NCBI GenBank assembly: GCA_022495995.1
Contig: JAFEMH010000524.1
Span: forward strand, 372,001 to 436,000
Length of the DNA: 64,000 bases
Reading direction: 5' to 3'
Source of the DNA: Adenophora triphylla var. japonica
Lineage: Eukaryota; Streptophyta; Magnoliopsida; Asterales; Campanulaceae
Shown here: piece after piece, positions 35,001 through 48,139 of the stretch
How positions within the stretch are numbered: position 1 is the stretch's first letter
Layout of the letters: each line of letters opens with the position of its first letter
Notes under the pieces: generated by a model
The model's database searches: none
Seen by the model: only the letters and a program-made list of their open reading frames with translations
Told to the model about the DNA's origin: nothing
Program-made: the position numbers and the translations under genes

Positions 35001-35166
35001 TCGAGATTATATTGCGAGAAATAGATGGGACATGAAGAATATTATTGAGGTGAAGAGTAGTAGTAGGGGTAAGAAAGGAGGTTGAACCAGTATTTGAAAT
35101 GTTGAGACCGGAGCCATCACCGATAAGTAATTCTTCGGTGCCGTCGTATGGAGAATGAAGAGCCAA
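32097..35166 (-). pseudogene. Copia pol: pre-integrase, integrase, RT, RNase H
   Basis: 33823-35166 is open for 447 codons: WHHRLGHPSYSILRHI (pre-integrase), then FVDHFSKYIWFYPL, FSDNGGEYIGL and SPPHTPEHNGYSERRHRHIV (integrase D, D, E regions). RT follows in shifted frames from about 33700, with [20 protein letters not shown] and YVDDIIITGSN (about 33040-33080). RNase H follows with STTGYIVYLG, SSTEAEYRA, HLGLDYHFVRE and SDQLADILTKPL (about 32150-32560). The protease region before 35166 is interrupted near 35200. Frameshifts near 33400, 32760 and 32640 make it non-functional as written. Confidence 0.9.
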
Positions 35167-35229
35167 ATTGTCTAGATCACTAGTTGCGTGATGCGTAGCA
35201 CCACTGTCAGCAAGCCGGGGAGGAGGGTT

Positions 35230-36280
35230 TCACGGTAGTAGCAACATGAGCACCGGGATTATGGAATGGCTTGGGAAGCTGGCGAGAGTTTCAGTTATTG
35301 GGAGGAGGGTGGGAATTACAGCATGTGGGTATTGAGAGCGGAAGACTGGACATTGAGATAAGTAATGACCTGGGGTGCGGCACCATTGGCATTTGCCTTT
35401 AAAGGCAGCTTGTGGTCGAGAAGAAGAGTTGGCAGAATAAGGATTTGGGTTAAGATTTGGTGTGGGCAGCAGGCCGGCTGTGGGGGAGTAATTTTTGGTG
35501 GTGTTTACGAATTTGTGGTTTTGCAAGATAGTTGGCGTGACGAGGGAATGGAGAGATGGATTTAGATTGATCTTTGAAGAGAGTTCCTTATTTATCAATT
35601 TCTCGTGAAGTTCATCAAAAGAAATCGGAGTGTCGCGACTTTGAACCGCGATTACAACACTCTCATAAGCGGGATCATTTAGTTGATCAAGTACACGATC
35701 AACTATATCATCATCATCTAGGGGTCGACGAGGGAGGCAAGGTGGTCGGTGCGCGACTTTATGTCTTGCATGTATTCGTAGATTGTGCGAGAACCCTTGG
35801 TTATGGAACGGAGGCGGTCCTTAAGTTGTTTAAGATGGCCTTTGGAAGGGTTAGCGTAGGTTTTGGCTAAAGTTTTCCAAGCGGCTAGGGATGTGGTGCA
35901 CTGAGAAATAAGAGGGACGAGAGAGGGAGAGAGTTCAAGAAGGGCTCCAAGAATGAGCTTATCTTGTCGGAACCCGGGTAGCATAATTTGGGTTTGGGGT
36001 AGGCTCGGCGGTTGTGGTGTTGGTGGCTGGAGTAGGAGGGGTGTCATCATCTGTGGTGGTAGAGGCTGCGGGATTTGTGGTAGCAAATGTTTGGGAGGAG
36101 CAGGTGAGACCCATCAATGAATTTATGAAGGTCATGGCCTAAGAGGGTGGCTTCCATTTGGATTTTCCATGAGAGATAATTGGTAGAGGTTAGTTTGAGA
36201 ATGTGGGAGAGGGAAACGACTATGAGAGGAACATTGGGTTCAGCTGAATTGGGAAGGAGGGTATGATCAGCAGTGGCCAT
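35230..36280 (-). pseudogene. Copia gag
   Basis: Starts at 36280 (MATADHTLLPNS..), contains LTSTNYLSWKIQMEATLLGH, then shifts frame near 36060 and again near 35700. It reaches one zinc knuckle CQWCRTPGHYLSQC at about 35340-35385. The order and motifs are those of Copia gag. Confidence 0.85.
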
Positions 36281-36336
36281 GGCGAGAAAGAGAAAACCAA
36301 GGATTAGTTGAAAAAAGAAATTTGAATCTTTATTTT

Positions 36337-36348
36337 GCTCTGATACCA
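36337..36348 (-). promoter_or_regulatory. primer binding site, initiator tRNA-Met
   Basis: TGGTATCAGAGC on the minus strand, immediately inside the 5' LTR. Confidence 0.95.
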
Positions 36349-36649
36349 TATAGAAGTATTGGAAAAAGATATTTCATTTCATTGATCAACTGGGTATTTA
36401 TATACAAAGAGTAGATAACAATACATTGATTTAAACAAGATTTATGAACAGAAGTGGAAGAGCATCAGTTGTTGTGGAAGAGCATCGGTGCCGTGTGTGC
36501 ATCCGATGGTCTTGGTGTGAAGGCGGCCGCGTAGTGCCGAGGAGGCGGCCGCATGAGAGGCAGTAACTTCAGGGGTGGTTTGGACAGGATGAGGCGGGCG
36601 CATGGTGCTCTGTGAGGCGGGCGCCTCATACTGCAATGTATCTTTATCA
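36349..36649 (-). repeat. 5' LTR of the Copia element
   Basis: 301 bp, nearly identical to 31795-32096 except for one cluster of differences at about 36485-36545. Confidence 0.95.
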
Positions 36650-36841
36650 GAGACCCCGTGATACGGTAATATTTACGGAGAAAAAAAAATTATATGGTGT
36701 CACTGTAATATTATGAGTCTTGAATCCCCTTATAAGGATTGTTTTGTAGTATTTATATTCATAACAATAGCAGAAAATAATGGAAAGTACAATAATGCCT
36801 TTATATCTCTTGGGCTACAAGAATACCAAGATTTATTTACA

Positions 36842-38089
<1,248 letters not shown>

Positions 38090-38156
38090 CGTAATCAGAG
38101 AACTCTTTGAGGCGCGTCTATATATATTGTGATCAATCTACGAAAATACACAGTTA

Positions 38157-38164
38157 TATTTATA
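38157..38164 (-). promoter_or_regulatory. TATA box of peroxidase copy 2
   Basis: TATAAATA on the minus strand, 68 bp before the ATG. A second AT run at 38119-38127 is too close to the ATG. Confidence 0.5.
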
Positions 38165-38326
38165 GATACAGAAACTGTAGGATAAGATACAGAACATGCA
38201 TATAGTTGTTAGCAGATTTGTTGAACTACAAAATTAGAGTATAGTATAGAGTATTGTATAGAGAGTTGTTATTTTATATCCGGATAAGGCCCTGCATTAT
38301 CGGGCTTTCGATAAACAAATAAATTA

Positions 38327-38505
38327 TTCCCTCCGTCCCAAAATGATCTTCCCATTTGACTATTCAAACTTTTTAAGGATATGAACACTTGCTTCACTAG
38401 CGATGTTTTGTTTATGCACCTTTAAGCCCAAATTGTAGAAATGGAAAGAACTTTTTGGGACAACGAAACATGGCAAATGGGAAGATCATTTTGGGACGGA
38501 GGGAG
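38327..38505. mobile_element. Stowaway MITE upstream of peroxidase copy 2
   Basis: 179 bp, TTCCCTCCGTCCCAAAATGA.. mirrored by ..TCATTTTGGGACGGAGGGAG, flanked by TA on both sides. The mirrored ends extend to about 27 bp (CATCTTCCCATTTG / CAAATGGGAAGAT). Confidence 0.92.
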
Positions 38506-38996
38506 TAGATTTTAAACATCTCAGCTTAATTAGTTTGGATTTGATGTTTAGTTATTGATGTAGTTGAATTTGTTTGTGTTTGATGTTGACTTTGGTTATC
38601 TTCCTGGTCTTACCTACTCTGTTATCTATACATACCTAATTTCCAACTTCCATAACTGATTGAAGCCTTCAATCTAAGGGATGCATCAACTCCATTTTTT
38701 GTCGCCGAAACCTTCGTATCTTTAGGCATTTCCAGAATTTCGCGTGCATTTTCTTCTTTGCATGGTTGTGTAACAACTTTAAGAAATTCTCGAGAATAAT
38801 TAGATTTTCATAATTTAATGTAAGAATTCACGAGTTGACTATAAAAGTTAGAGTTTCTTGGTACGGATTTCACACAGAACCTTTAACTCAACCCCCCCCC
38901 CAAAAGTTAGAGGGAAGACTTTCTCTCCCTAGGATTTCCTAGGCGCTTCTGTGTGTGTGTGAGTGTGTGTATGTGTGAGTAGTGAAAAAAAAAATG

Positions 38997-39032
<36 letters not shown>

Positions 39033-39417
39033 AACAAGTATATTATCACAAATTGATATTATTACAAGCGCTTGTGGATTTGAAAGAAAGGAATAGAATG
39101 AAGCTAGCCTCAACTTGCTTCTTATTAATGCATACATATCACCAATTATAGACAAAAATAGTGTATAAATCAAAACACTTATCCCCTAATTTTTGGTGGA
39201 TAAGTTTCTCTTGCCCTTTCAGATAAAACATGTTGATTGGCTTTAAGTTCATGGGGTTTGCCCTCCATCTCAATCACAGAAAAATCCTCAATACCATGTA
39301 ATTTTTGTAATTAATACAAAAAATATTGGCGGGCTGCTTCGTTTCAAATAGTAAGCACGCCGCTGCCATTGAAAACCCCAAACCCTGAACCCCAAAAGCC
39401 ACTAATTCAACCCATCT
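38506..39417. other. intergenic, no gene; GT and GA microsatellites
   Basis: (GT)n-type repeats at about 38951-39012 and (GA)n at 39012-39031. The stretch near 39200-39417 is probably expansin 3' sequence. Confidence 0.6.
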
Positions 39418-40746
39418 CTAAAATTGAACCGGGCTCGAGAATGTCTGACCGAAATTCCAGTTGGATGGGACTATATTGTTGAATGTCTTGGTCACACCAT
39501 CAGTAGTAGTGACCATGAACGATAAAGATTGGCCATCAAGATACGAATTTGATTGCCAGTTAGCTCCCCAGTTCCTTGACATGGCCACCCAACCAGTTTT
39601 CGAACCTTTGATCTGCACTGACTTAATATCCCCTGCTCCTCCCACATTGGTTATCAAAACAAGCTCAAAGTAGTCCCTTCCATTGATGGTGAATCTAACT
39701 CCTCCGTGTTTCTTGCACGGAACCCTGCTCCCAGCCAAATCATAAGATCAACAACTATGTATAAATGAGTGTGTGTGTGTGTGTGTTTGTGTAAAGAGAG
39801 CAACATATAAAAATAACATATACTCCCCCCCCCCTTTTCACAATAATATACATAAATGGAAGGGCACAAGAATAAAGGAGAAAAGTGAAAAAGGTGATTC
39901 GTTGTGAGTGTAGATGGTTGGATAGGAGAGAGAAAGTGGGTAATTGTTGACTTGTGAGCATGGCAAGTGGATTCCATTTCTATTTTGAGAATTTGCTAAT
40001 TATTGTGGGACGCTCAAAAGGTGTCTTTTTGCATATTATTGTGGGACGGAGGGAGTGTATATATATGTGTATGGTTGTGTTGTGTGTGTGAAAAGAGAGG
40101 CATGTAGTGGGTGCAATTGTACCCATATATAGTGGCTTATGTCTGCCACTGTTCAGTGCATGTGTGTGTGTGTGAAAAGAGCGACAAAGAGATATACAGA
40201 CCTTTGGTACATGACAGGTACAATGCCGCCTCTGTAAATACCAATCTTTTCCCAAGCAGGCTGAGCCATATCGAAATGTTGAAGGGGTGGGTTGCACCAT
40301 CCACCATTATCGTTAGGCTGATCAAAGTTTGGTGGGCAAAAGTTAGTAGCTGTAATAGTTACAGATCTCCCTTTGATGCACCATTTTGGATCCGCCTTGT
40401 AATCACATATAATCTTGAAGCACTGCCCACATGCATTTCCATCATTGAACAGTGCAGTGCTCAAAGCTGCAGTCCTAGTCCCATAACCAGTCGAATACAA
40501 GTTACCATAACCACAAGCACCACCTATACCCAAACAAGTTTTCTTAACATTTATCAAAAAAAAAAAAAAAAAAAGAATAGTAGATAAGATTGTTGTATGC
40601 ATACCCATTGTTCCGGAAGCATCACTGCCACCATAGAAGGTGGCATGAGCTTTAGTCCACCCTGAAGCCACGAACGCATTGGCATGAACAAGAAGACAAC
40701 AAGCCACAACCAAGAATGACAAATAAAGATTGCTAGTTCTCGCCAT
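39418..40746 (-). CDS. EXPA: alpha-expansin
   Basis: Three exons: 40605-40746, 40202-40523, 39418-39724, with GT..AG introns and matching phases, giving 256 residues. The signal peptide ends near ..HANAF. The GH45-like domain has [20 protein letters not shown], the cysteine series [12 protein letters not shown].. and the HFD motif ([11 protein letters not shown]). The C-terminal carbohydrate-binding domain has spaced Trp residues ([14 protein letters not shown]) and YLDGQSLSF. Expansins loosen cellulose-xyloglucan contacts in acidic walls without hydrolysis. The family is clear; the subgroup was not assigned. Intron 2 holds a (GT)n tract and a Stowaway fragment (about 40007-40057). Confidence 0.95.
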
Positions 40747-40929
40747 TGATTTGCAGGCGACAAAGAAAAGGAAGTGAGGAAGAAGGTGAGGGAGATAGGA
40801 GGAAGAAGACCGGGATGTGGGGGTGTATTACATTTATGGTTCCTCTAGACTACAAAGATGTGCCTTAAATAAGAACCAGATTTTCACCAATCTAACAACC
40901 TCACATGGGAGCTCTGCAAGTAGATAATG

Positions 40930-40930
<1 letters not shown>

Positions 40931-40971
<41 letters not shown>
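40931..40971. repeat. (GA)n microsatellite upstream of the expansin
   Basis: About 20 GA units roughly 185 bp before the start codon; such tracts are common in plant core-promoter and leader regions. Confidence 0.95.
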
Positions 40972-40975
<4 letters not shown>

Positions 40976-43390
40976 ATAAAATGGATTATCTCTGGTAGAC
41001 TGTACAAGTCTGAATCTCATTCAATAATACCCATGTTCAATCTCTCCATTGGTTATAAACCCCACATGGTTTCCCCAACAGAAGAACCGTGAATTGATCG
41101 AAACCCATGAGCCAAACTGTTAAAAAAAATCAATTTTTTTTATTTTTTTAAGCGTTTGGGTTCGATGCTAAATGAAGACAGATGCAACATATTCAATGCT
41201 ACAATGTGATATGGAATATTTTTGTATAAAATTATATGATATAAACCTCTCACATGGCTCTGGTTTGACATTTTATGAGGCAATTCCATTATTCTTTATG
41301 TGCCCATCCACATGCTTTTTGACATAAGCTGTGAGGTGTCATTACTTCTCTGCAAAACCCTGCAAATAAATTAATAATATATGTAAATATAATTTGGGTG
41401 TTGCAATAAATTTCAATTCCCCTACCCAAAGCTCTGAAACTGGACAAATTCATTTAGTTGGGCAATACTACTGAGCATCAAATGCTCTTTTGCCAGAAAT
41501 TAACTGTTGGAATACCTTTCTTTGATTCTAATATAAGCTCTGCTCTAGGGAAATATCAGTTTTATCTTTTCTGATGAGAATATGTGCTTGGTCAACATTG
41601 TTAAAGACCACTTCCAAGCAAAGAATACATCAACAACAACATTACCCCGGAGCCAAAGGCTCCCACCTACAGTGGGTAAGGGGGGGGTCGGATATACGCA
41701 GCCTCAGTATTAAAAAGAAAATGAAAAGAAAAAATAAATAAATCATGTCAAACGCTAAGTACCTTAGCATTTGAGATTTTATTTTAATATCATTATTGTT
41801 GGCCCTTAATCAAGATTATGCAAACAAAAGCACCATCCCCACCGGATCGGGATTGAGAGTCCCACATTCAACCACTCACATCTCCCTTAAATCAAATGGA
41901 CATCATTGGTGGGGATGAGGGCTGGAAAAGACGATCGAGTCCTTGAAAATCAATCCAACGGCCGACAATCTAACTGTCATGCAGTCGGATATCACTAACC
42001 CCGAATCCCCTCCTCACCCCCCGATTAGTATAAATTCTTTCTGACCTAATCTTCAATCTCGTACCAAAAAATATTTCATACATGAAATCTAATGTTGTAC
42101 TATTCAAACACCCAAAAACAAAACTTAACTTTAAGAAAAAGATCAGTTTTAAAGAACAGTATCAGAATAAGCCCTCTAGTTGGTCAATATGACCTCTCAT
42201 TCAAGAAATGGGCGCTTGATTGATCCAATGTTTGGTACACCACCTGCCCCATCATTGTAGTTGACATATTCATCCCTAACATTCAGCTGTCTGGTGAAAA
42301 TTACGAAAATGTTTTCTGCTATAAATTATAGATAAAGACTAATCATAATGAACCCTCCATTTCATTAACTCTCATCATGTGATCATAAATTCTTTAAGAA
42401 AGTAGGTTTAAGAAAGTCTTCCTGTGAGTGCACATCTAAAGAAGAAATGAATAATTCAAGTTTCAACTGAAATGAACCGGATGGCAATCATTGAAATAAT
42501 CAGCTAAAACCTCTCAGGTTAAATTTATACTAATGCAAATGGTAGCCCATTAGGTAAGATAAACTAAATTCAGAATCTTGTAGAAAAACCAAAAGCAATT
42601 TGGACCACAGATGAGAACAATAGATTTGATCTTTTTCATGAATGAAAATAATATACGCGTAGAATGATTGGAGTGAGAGCACACACAAGATGGAGAAATA
42701 ACACATACATCTACCTAAACATACATCAATTTATATATGGGTATATTATTATACCATAATGAAACAAAAATAAGTACCTAGCAATCACTTTCTGTTCCCA
42801 TCTATTGGCGGTGAATAGTTAACTTCTTTGAAGAGAGATCTAAAACCGCATCATTCGCTAGGTCCACTTTCCCCAATTAAAAATTCTTGTGTGGACCAAG
42901 CCCACATTCTTGCACATGCTGTCTCCGTACAACAAATGAAAGTTAGAAAATAGAAACCAATGAGCTGACTAAATGTTAAAGAAAATAATAGATAATTTTT
43001 GGCATCAATGGAACAGATAATTAAGCCCTGTTCTTGAGCAGAGTGAAGAAATCAGTATAACTTATAATGCTGGAACTTGAACTAATACCCAATTTCACTC
43101 GTTAAAAAATAACAAAGGTCTATTTTTTTTGCATGCATAATATCAATTACAGAGGGAAAAAAGAAAAGTAAAGAAGTAAGTTGAGCTTTCATTCACAAAC
43201 TACATCATTCTACTATGTCATGGCACCATTTGCACATATGATGGATCAATGAGGTAACATTGCCCAATAACTGGTCAACTTTCCATTCATCCTTGTTTCA
43301 TTCTTTCCGAGACTTGTTGTAATAACCATGTTCTCACTGCCTTAATTGGTGCTAATCTCAAACCTTCAATTTCCTTTTCTTGCTAGAATG
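40972..43390. other. intergenic, no gene; one SINE-like fragment
   Basis: A (CAA)n run followed by CCCGGAGCCAAAGGCTCCCA, GTGGGTAAGGGGGGG and TCGGATATACGCAGCC (about 41630-41705) looks like part of a dispersed SINE-type repeat. Nothing else is identified. Confidence 0.5.
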
Positions 43391-43513
43391 CTCCCTCACT
43401 CCCAAAATAAAAACAAAAGGAGTAGCATTTCCCATTATCGCCTGTAATAAAAAGAGTCGCATTTCTAAAACAAAGAATAATTTCAATGCAATTTCATGAA
43501 GGTACAAGCAAGT

Positions 43514-44850
43514 TGATAGGCTTTATCGCAACACCTACAAATTAATACAAGGACTCCTAATAATGTAGATAGTGAAAGTCCAGGATCGATCTCAGGGAAC
43601 AGTTATTTGTTTGTGTAATAGTCACAGACCAGTTTGGGGGGTTTGTTTTGATTTGTTTTTGTAATTAAACTATAGCAAGAAATTAGATTGGGTTGAAAAC
43701 AATAATGTAAAAGCACCTTGGATAAATAAATCTATCACTGTTTATCAATCAATATCATTGATTCATTCTTTCTGTTCTTTCCCTAATCACTTGATCACGA
43801 GATGTAAAATCTCTATCTCTTCTTTGTTATTAATTATCAGCGGCGACACGCTCAACTAATAATCCTGATCAATATTAAAAACCTAAATACACCTGGGTCA
43901 AGATCCTAAATATCAATTGATGAAGTTCTAAGAGATGAAGATCAAGGAATTACTCTATTCTTTTTCAAATAGAAAATAAAGCTAATTTTACCCTACTCAC
44001 AATTCAAGATGGCACATACAAGAATTATGAAATTGCTACAATGAAAACCCTAGTCCGACACGATAAAAGGGAATTCTAGCAAAAACCAATTAAAAGGATT
44101 AGGAAATTGATCAAGTTTCAAAACCCTAGAAAAAGATTTAACAATAAGCACAAGTAAAATTATAATTAGGGAGAAAGAGATAGAAAGAATAAACCTCAAT
44201 TGATCTTCAAAACGGATCAAGAATTATTATCCAAAATGGGTAGGGATTAGCCCTCCATGAAAACAATTAACAATTGGAATTGGAATTGTTCTCCAAAAAC
44301 TCCTTCTGTTCCCAGCCGTCTCTCCCTTTACAAATCAATAAAAAGAGAGTATATATACCCCCTTCCTAGCCTAGGTTAAAAAGGAAAGAAAATAAATTAA
44401 AACAAAATAATAAATTAATTCCACACACGTCGCCTGTTAAGTCGCCTGCCGCTGAAGTCACGACTCGTCCCTAGAGGGACGACTCGTCCCTGGAATGCGC
44501 AACTCAGATTCAGCCGTCCCAAGCATGGGGAAGACTTGGTTGATCTTGGGACGACTCGTCCCCTGAAGCAAAATTCCAGAATTCTTCAATCTTTGACCTC
44601 TTTTGATTCTTTGGCTTGATTTTGTTGGCTTCCATGGATGTTGAGATGATGTTCTTGAGCTCCTTGAGAACCAAATTCAATTACAAGGTAAAAACTCTCT
44701 AAATCTCCCTCTCATTACATTGTTTCTCAATAATTTCTCACAATACACGATTCACTCAAAAATACATCAAACCTATACTAAATACATGGAAATTGAACAT
44801 AATAAGCACGGAAAATATAGGAATTAGATAGTATGAAATACGCCACATCA
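43514..44850 (-). repeat. 3' LTR of the TR-GAG element
   Basis: 1337 bp, TG..CA. The minus-strand TATA region GTATATATAC is at 44349-44358. The dyad GGGACGACTCGTCCC occurs at 44476-44490 and 44548-44562, with a partial copy at 44459-44471. Confidence 0.95.
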
Positions 44851-44870
44851 AATACCCCCACGCTTAGACC
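44851..44870 (-). promoter_or_regulatory. polypurine tract of the TR-GAG element
   Basis: The minus strand reads AAGCGTGGGGGTATT directly before the 3' LTR. Similar boxes recur at 45151-45165 and 45598-45614. Confidence 0.65.
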
Positions 44871-45870
44871 ATTACTCGTCCCTGAGTAATATCCTAAACT
44901 CCAATCTAACACCGGTCTAAAAACGGATGCATGGGAGGTAAATGACTCCTATTCTCCTCTAATCCGCCAACAAAACAATGTCAACCAAAATAAAAATAAC
45001 CATCGGAGTATAGAAACTCCGTCTCCTTATAACACCAAAATAAAAACAATGAAAATAATGACCTTAGCTTGATACCAACTCCCATAATAAAACGATATCC
45101 AAACTAAGGTCCACACATAAAAGCCAAGGGGAACTAAATATGTCCTAGGTTTCCCCCACGCTTGGCTCACACTACATACACCCTCATAAAAAGAAATCAT
45201 TGTTAAGGTTGAGATCCTTAAACAAAGATTTACCTCGTGAAAAGCACCAACACCCCTTATAACTCCAACAGTGAACGAGGGTTTCTAAAATCCTAGGCAC
45301 CACTATCCGAACCTCCTACTCAATAGTGATCCTACCCAAACACTCCAAACCTCCCTTATGTCTCCAACTCCGGTGATATAACAGATAGAAAATACTCAAT
45401 TCTCACCTTTTGCCTAGGCACCGTTTCCGGTTTTCACCTAGCCTCTCATTTTTTCATTTTTTCATTTTTTTTTTAACACACCCTCTCCTTTTGCCTAAGT
45501 GCCCTCTCGGGTTTTCACTTAGCCTCTCTTTTGTTTTTGATTTTTTTTTTTTTTTAAAGTCAAAAACAACGAAATTTACAATGATACAACCTCCCTATAC
45601 CCCCACGCTTAAACTAGACATTGTCCTCAATGGATTAAACAATTAAAACAGAACAATAAAAACATGGGGAAAAGGGCACCAAGGGACTAAATAAAGGGAC
45701 GGGAGGCTCCACCAACATGAGCCTCATCAATGTAAGGGGATGAAAGTAATCTTCATTTACCTCTAGAAGATGTTTGGTTTCCATGACATGCCTCCCAGTT
45801 GGAGACCATTTCAGCTTCCCCTTCTTCTTCTCCTTTGCTTTCTTCATTGGTGGCTCTCCTTTCTTTTTCT
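44871..45870. other. non-coding 3' interior of the TR-GAG element
   Basis: Holds two extra AAGCGTGGGGG boxes, two CCTTTTGCCTAGGCACC/GTTTTCACCTAG-type repeats (about 45409-45540) and poly-T tracts. No gene. Confidence 0.6.
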
Positions 45871-45880
45871 CACTCTTTAC

Positions 45881-46946
45881 TTATGGAGACTCATCAATAT
45901 CTACCGCACCTCCATCCTTGATACTCGGCTCCCTCAAATCCATGGCACAAACTTTCCGAAAATTGTTCTTAGGAAAATTCTTCTCATCAAACATATCAAA
46001 CCCAATTTTCTTCCCATCGAACTCCATCGTCACAGAACCACTAGCCACATCTAGCTTGGTATGAGAAGTAGACATAAACGGCCTACCCAATGAGAATAGG
46101 AGCCTCAAAATCCGTCTCCATCTCAAGCACATAAAAATCCGCCGGGAAAATCAAGTCACCAACCCGGACTTCCACATCTCTCACTACCCCCTTGGGGTAT
46201 GCGTTGGACTTATCCGCCAACTGTATAACCACTCGGGTATCCTCCAAGTTACCCAATTTAAGGTCTTCAAACAATGTATAAGGCATAACATTGATTGAAG
46301 CCCCTAAATCGAGCATAGCCTTCTGCACCGAGCTACCCCTCAACGATATCGGAACCACGAACATGCCCGGATCACTACACTTTTTGGGCATCTTTTTCTG
46401 ATAAACCGCGCTAACATGTTCAATAACCTTAATTTTTTTCTGACTTCTTAGCTTCTGATTTCTCTTGGTGGTACACAATTCCTTCAGAAACTTAGCATAT
46501 CTCGGAACGGTCTGAAGAAGGTCCAAGAATGGGATGTTCACCTCAAGCCTCTTGAAAGTATCAAAAATAGCCTTGTCAGGCTCCTTTGAAGCGTCTCTCT
46601 TCAATGCTTGAGGGAACGGCACCTCCGGCTCAAATACTGGTGGTACAGACTCCGATGTAGTACCCTTTTCTTCCACAAAATTTTCTGTCGGTTTCGTCGT
46701 CTCAACCTCCAATTCCGGCTCAACATTCTTTTCAACCTTCTGTTGTTCCGGCTCTATAGAAACCATCTGTCCGTCAACTCTCTTCTTCCGCCTCACATAC
46801 ACTGCGCTAACATTATGCTTCGGAGGGTTCTCAGTTTGAGGTGATGATTTTGCCGCCTCTCTAGCTTCCATTCTTACCACTGCCTCTGCAATCTGTCCCA
46901 TTTGTCTCTCCAGGTTACCAATACTAGCATCAGTCCTCTGCGTCAC
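45881..46946 (-). pseudogene. TR-GAG retropepsin (aspartic protease) domain
   Basis: The frame 46946-46083 carries a Glu/Pro/Lys-rich spacer, LDLLQTVPRYAKFLKELCT (Athila gag-pol spacer), then the retropepsin block KAMLDLGASINVMPY, with DLGA where DSGA or DTGA is usual. It continues to DFYVLEMETDFEAPILIG. A one-base shift near 46085 continues the domain (RPFMSTSHTKLDVASGS) to about 45881, after which coding ceases. The protein would release mature Gag; a Leu beside the catalytic Asp is common in this lineage. Confidence 0.85.
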
Positions 46947-47006
46947 TGGCTAGCGATACTCGTATCGGTCCTCTGATATACTGCTGAAGACCGCTGGATA
47001 AGGTGC

Positions 47007-48015
47007 TCATACTGCGAGCCGATTAATGCGGAACATGTCATCTGTAGACTGCTGCTGCTGCTGCTGTGGTGGTTGTCCCCATATAGCATTGGGTTGATTA
47101 CCCCCATAGTTATACTGTCTCTGCTGCTGCTGTGGGAACCCAACTGAATTCACATTCTCCTGACCTTCTGTCCGACTCAACAGCAATTGCTTCATCATAC
47201 ATTTCAACTCCTTGACATCGGACTCAAACTTCTCATTCTCTCCACTGCTTGTGCCCATAGCACTAACTTTGTCGACACTGGATCTCCTCCCATGTGTTCG
47301 GGTACTCCTTGCTAGCTCCTCTAGTAATTTCTGAGCCTTTGCAGTGGTTTTGTTCAGAATACTACCCCCACAAGAAGAGTCAACCAACCTCTTATCCTGA
47401 TCAGAAAGTCCCCCGTGAAAGTACATAATCAACTGCTCTTCATCATACCCATGATAAGGACAACTCCTGGTGAGAGTATGAAACCGATTGTAATACTCGT
47501 AAAAGGACTCATCCGCCTTCTGCTCCATGTTACTAATGTCCCTTTTCATGACATTAATCTGGTTCACCGGAAAGAACTCATCCAAAAACGCCTCCTTCAT
47601 ATGCTGCCAGGTGGTTATACTGTTCGGGGCCAGGTGATAATACCACATGTTAGCTCTGTCCTTCAAGGTGAAGGAGAAGGCTCGAAGAAGAAGCTGCTCA
47701 ATTGGAAGATTAGCAGGCTTCATGTCTGCAAACTTGCACGAACTGAGATACGTGCTGATTCGGGTTTTCTCCGGGTAACCCACTAAAACTAGGCAATTGA
47801 TTTAGTAACCCCGGCTTCAACTCAAATGTAACTCCCGCAGGCAAAGCGGGAAAAGTGACAGCATGTGGTTGCTCCGTCCAATTTGGAGCAGTTTTCTGTC
47901 TGAGTGTTTGGGGTGCTCTATCACCCATCTCTTTCTTGCTAGTCCTGTCAATTTTTGGATCAAGAAGCTCAAGAGAATAATCAGTAGAACGGGTATGGAC
48001 CAAACAATGATCCAC
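47007..48015 (-). pseudogene. TR-GAG gag
   Basis: The start region at 48015 reads MDHCLVHTRSTD.., then FELKPGLLNQLPSFSGLPGE. A frame change near 47760 leads to 258 codons with FADMKPANLPIEQLLLRAFS, WYYHLAPNSITTWQHMKEAF, ESFYEYYNRFHTLTRSCPYH and a Gln-rich tail. This is the Retrotrans_gag domain of Athila elements. No CCHC knuckle is seen. Only one or two frame breaks remain, consistent with a young copy or sequencing error. Confidence 0.88.
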
Positions 48016-48116
48016 ACCACGAAGGGACAGGGGGTGAAACTAATAAAGAGATAACAGACAAACAAATAAAATAAAATAACAGAAATTAAATAAGAACACA
48101 AACAAATAAACACCGT

Positions 48117-48134
48117 TCCCCGGCAACGGCGCCA
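48117..48134 (-). promoter_or_regulatory. primer binding site, tRNA-Asp
   Basis: The + strand TCCCCGGCAACGGCGCCA is the 3' end of plant tRNA-Asp including CCA (18 of 18), five bases from the 5' LTR. Confidence 0.95.
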
Positions 48135-48139
48135 AAATT

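Larger units (their letters stand above)
31795..36649 (-). mobile_element. Copia LTR retrotransposon (Ale/Retrofit-like), complete but frameshifted
   Basis: 4.86 kb with target duplication GAGAC at 31790-31794 and 36650-36654. LTRs: 31795-32096 and 36349-36649. The primer site TGGTATCAGAGC (36337-36348, minus) abuts the 5' LTR, and a GCAGGGGCG purine tract abuts the 3' LTR. Order on the minus strand: gag, protease/integrase, RT, RNase H. RT has the box YVDDIIITGSN, typical of the Ale/Retrofit group. It lies between the two peroxidase paralogues. Confidence 0.95.

Noticed and set aside
41633..41705. GC-rich CCCGGAGCCAAAGGCTCCCA segment as a tRNA or other RNA gene
   Set aside because: I could not fold a cloverleaf or find A and B boxes at proper spacing; the (CAA)n start and GGGGGGG run fit a SINE-type fragment better.
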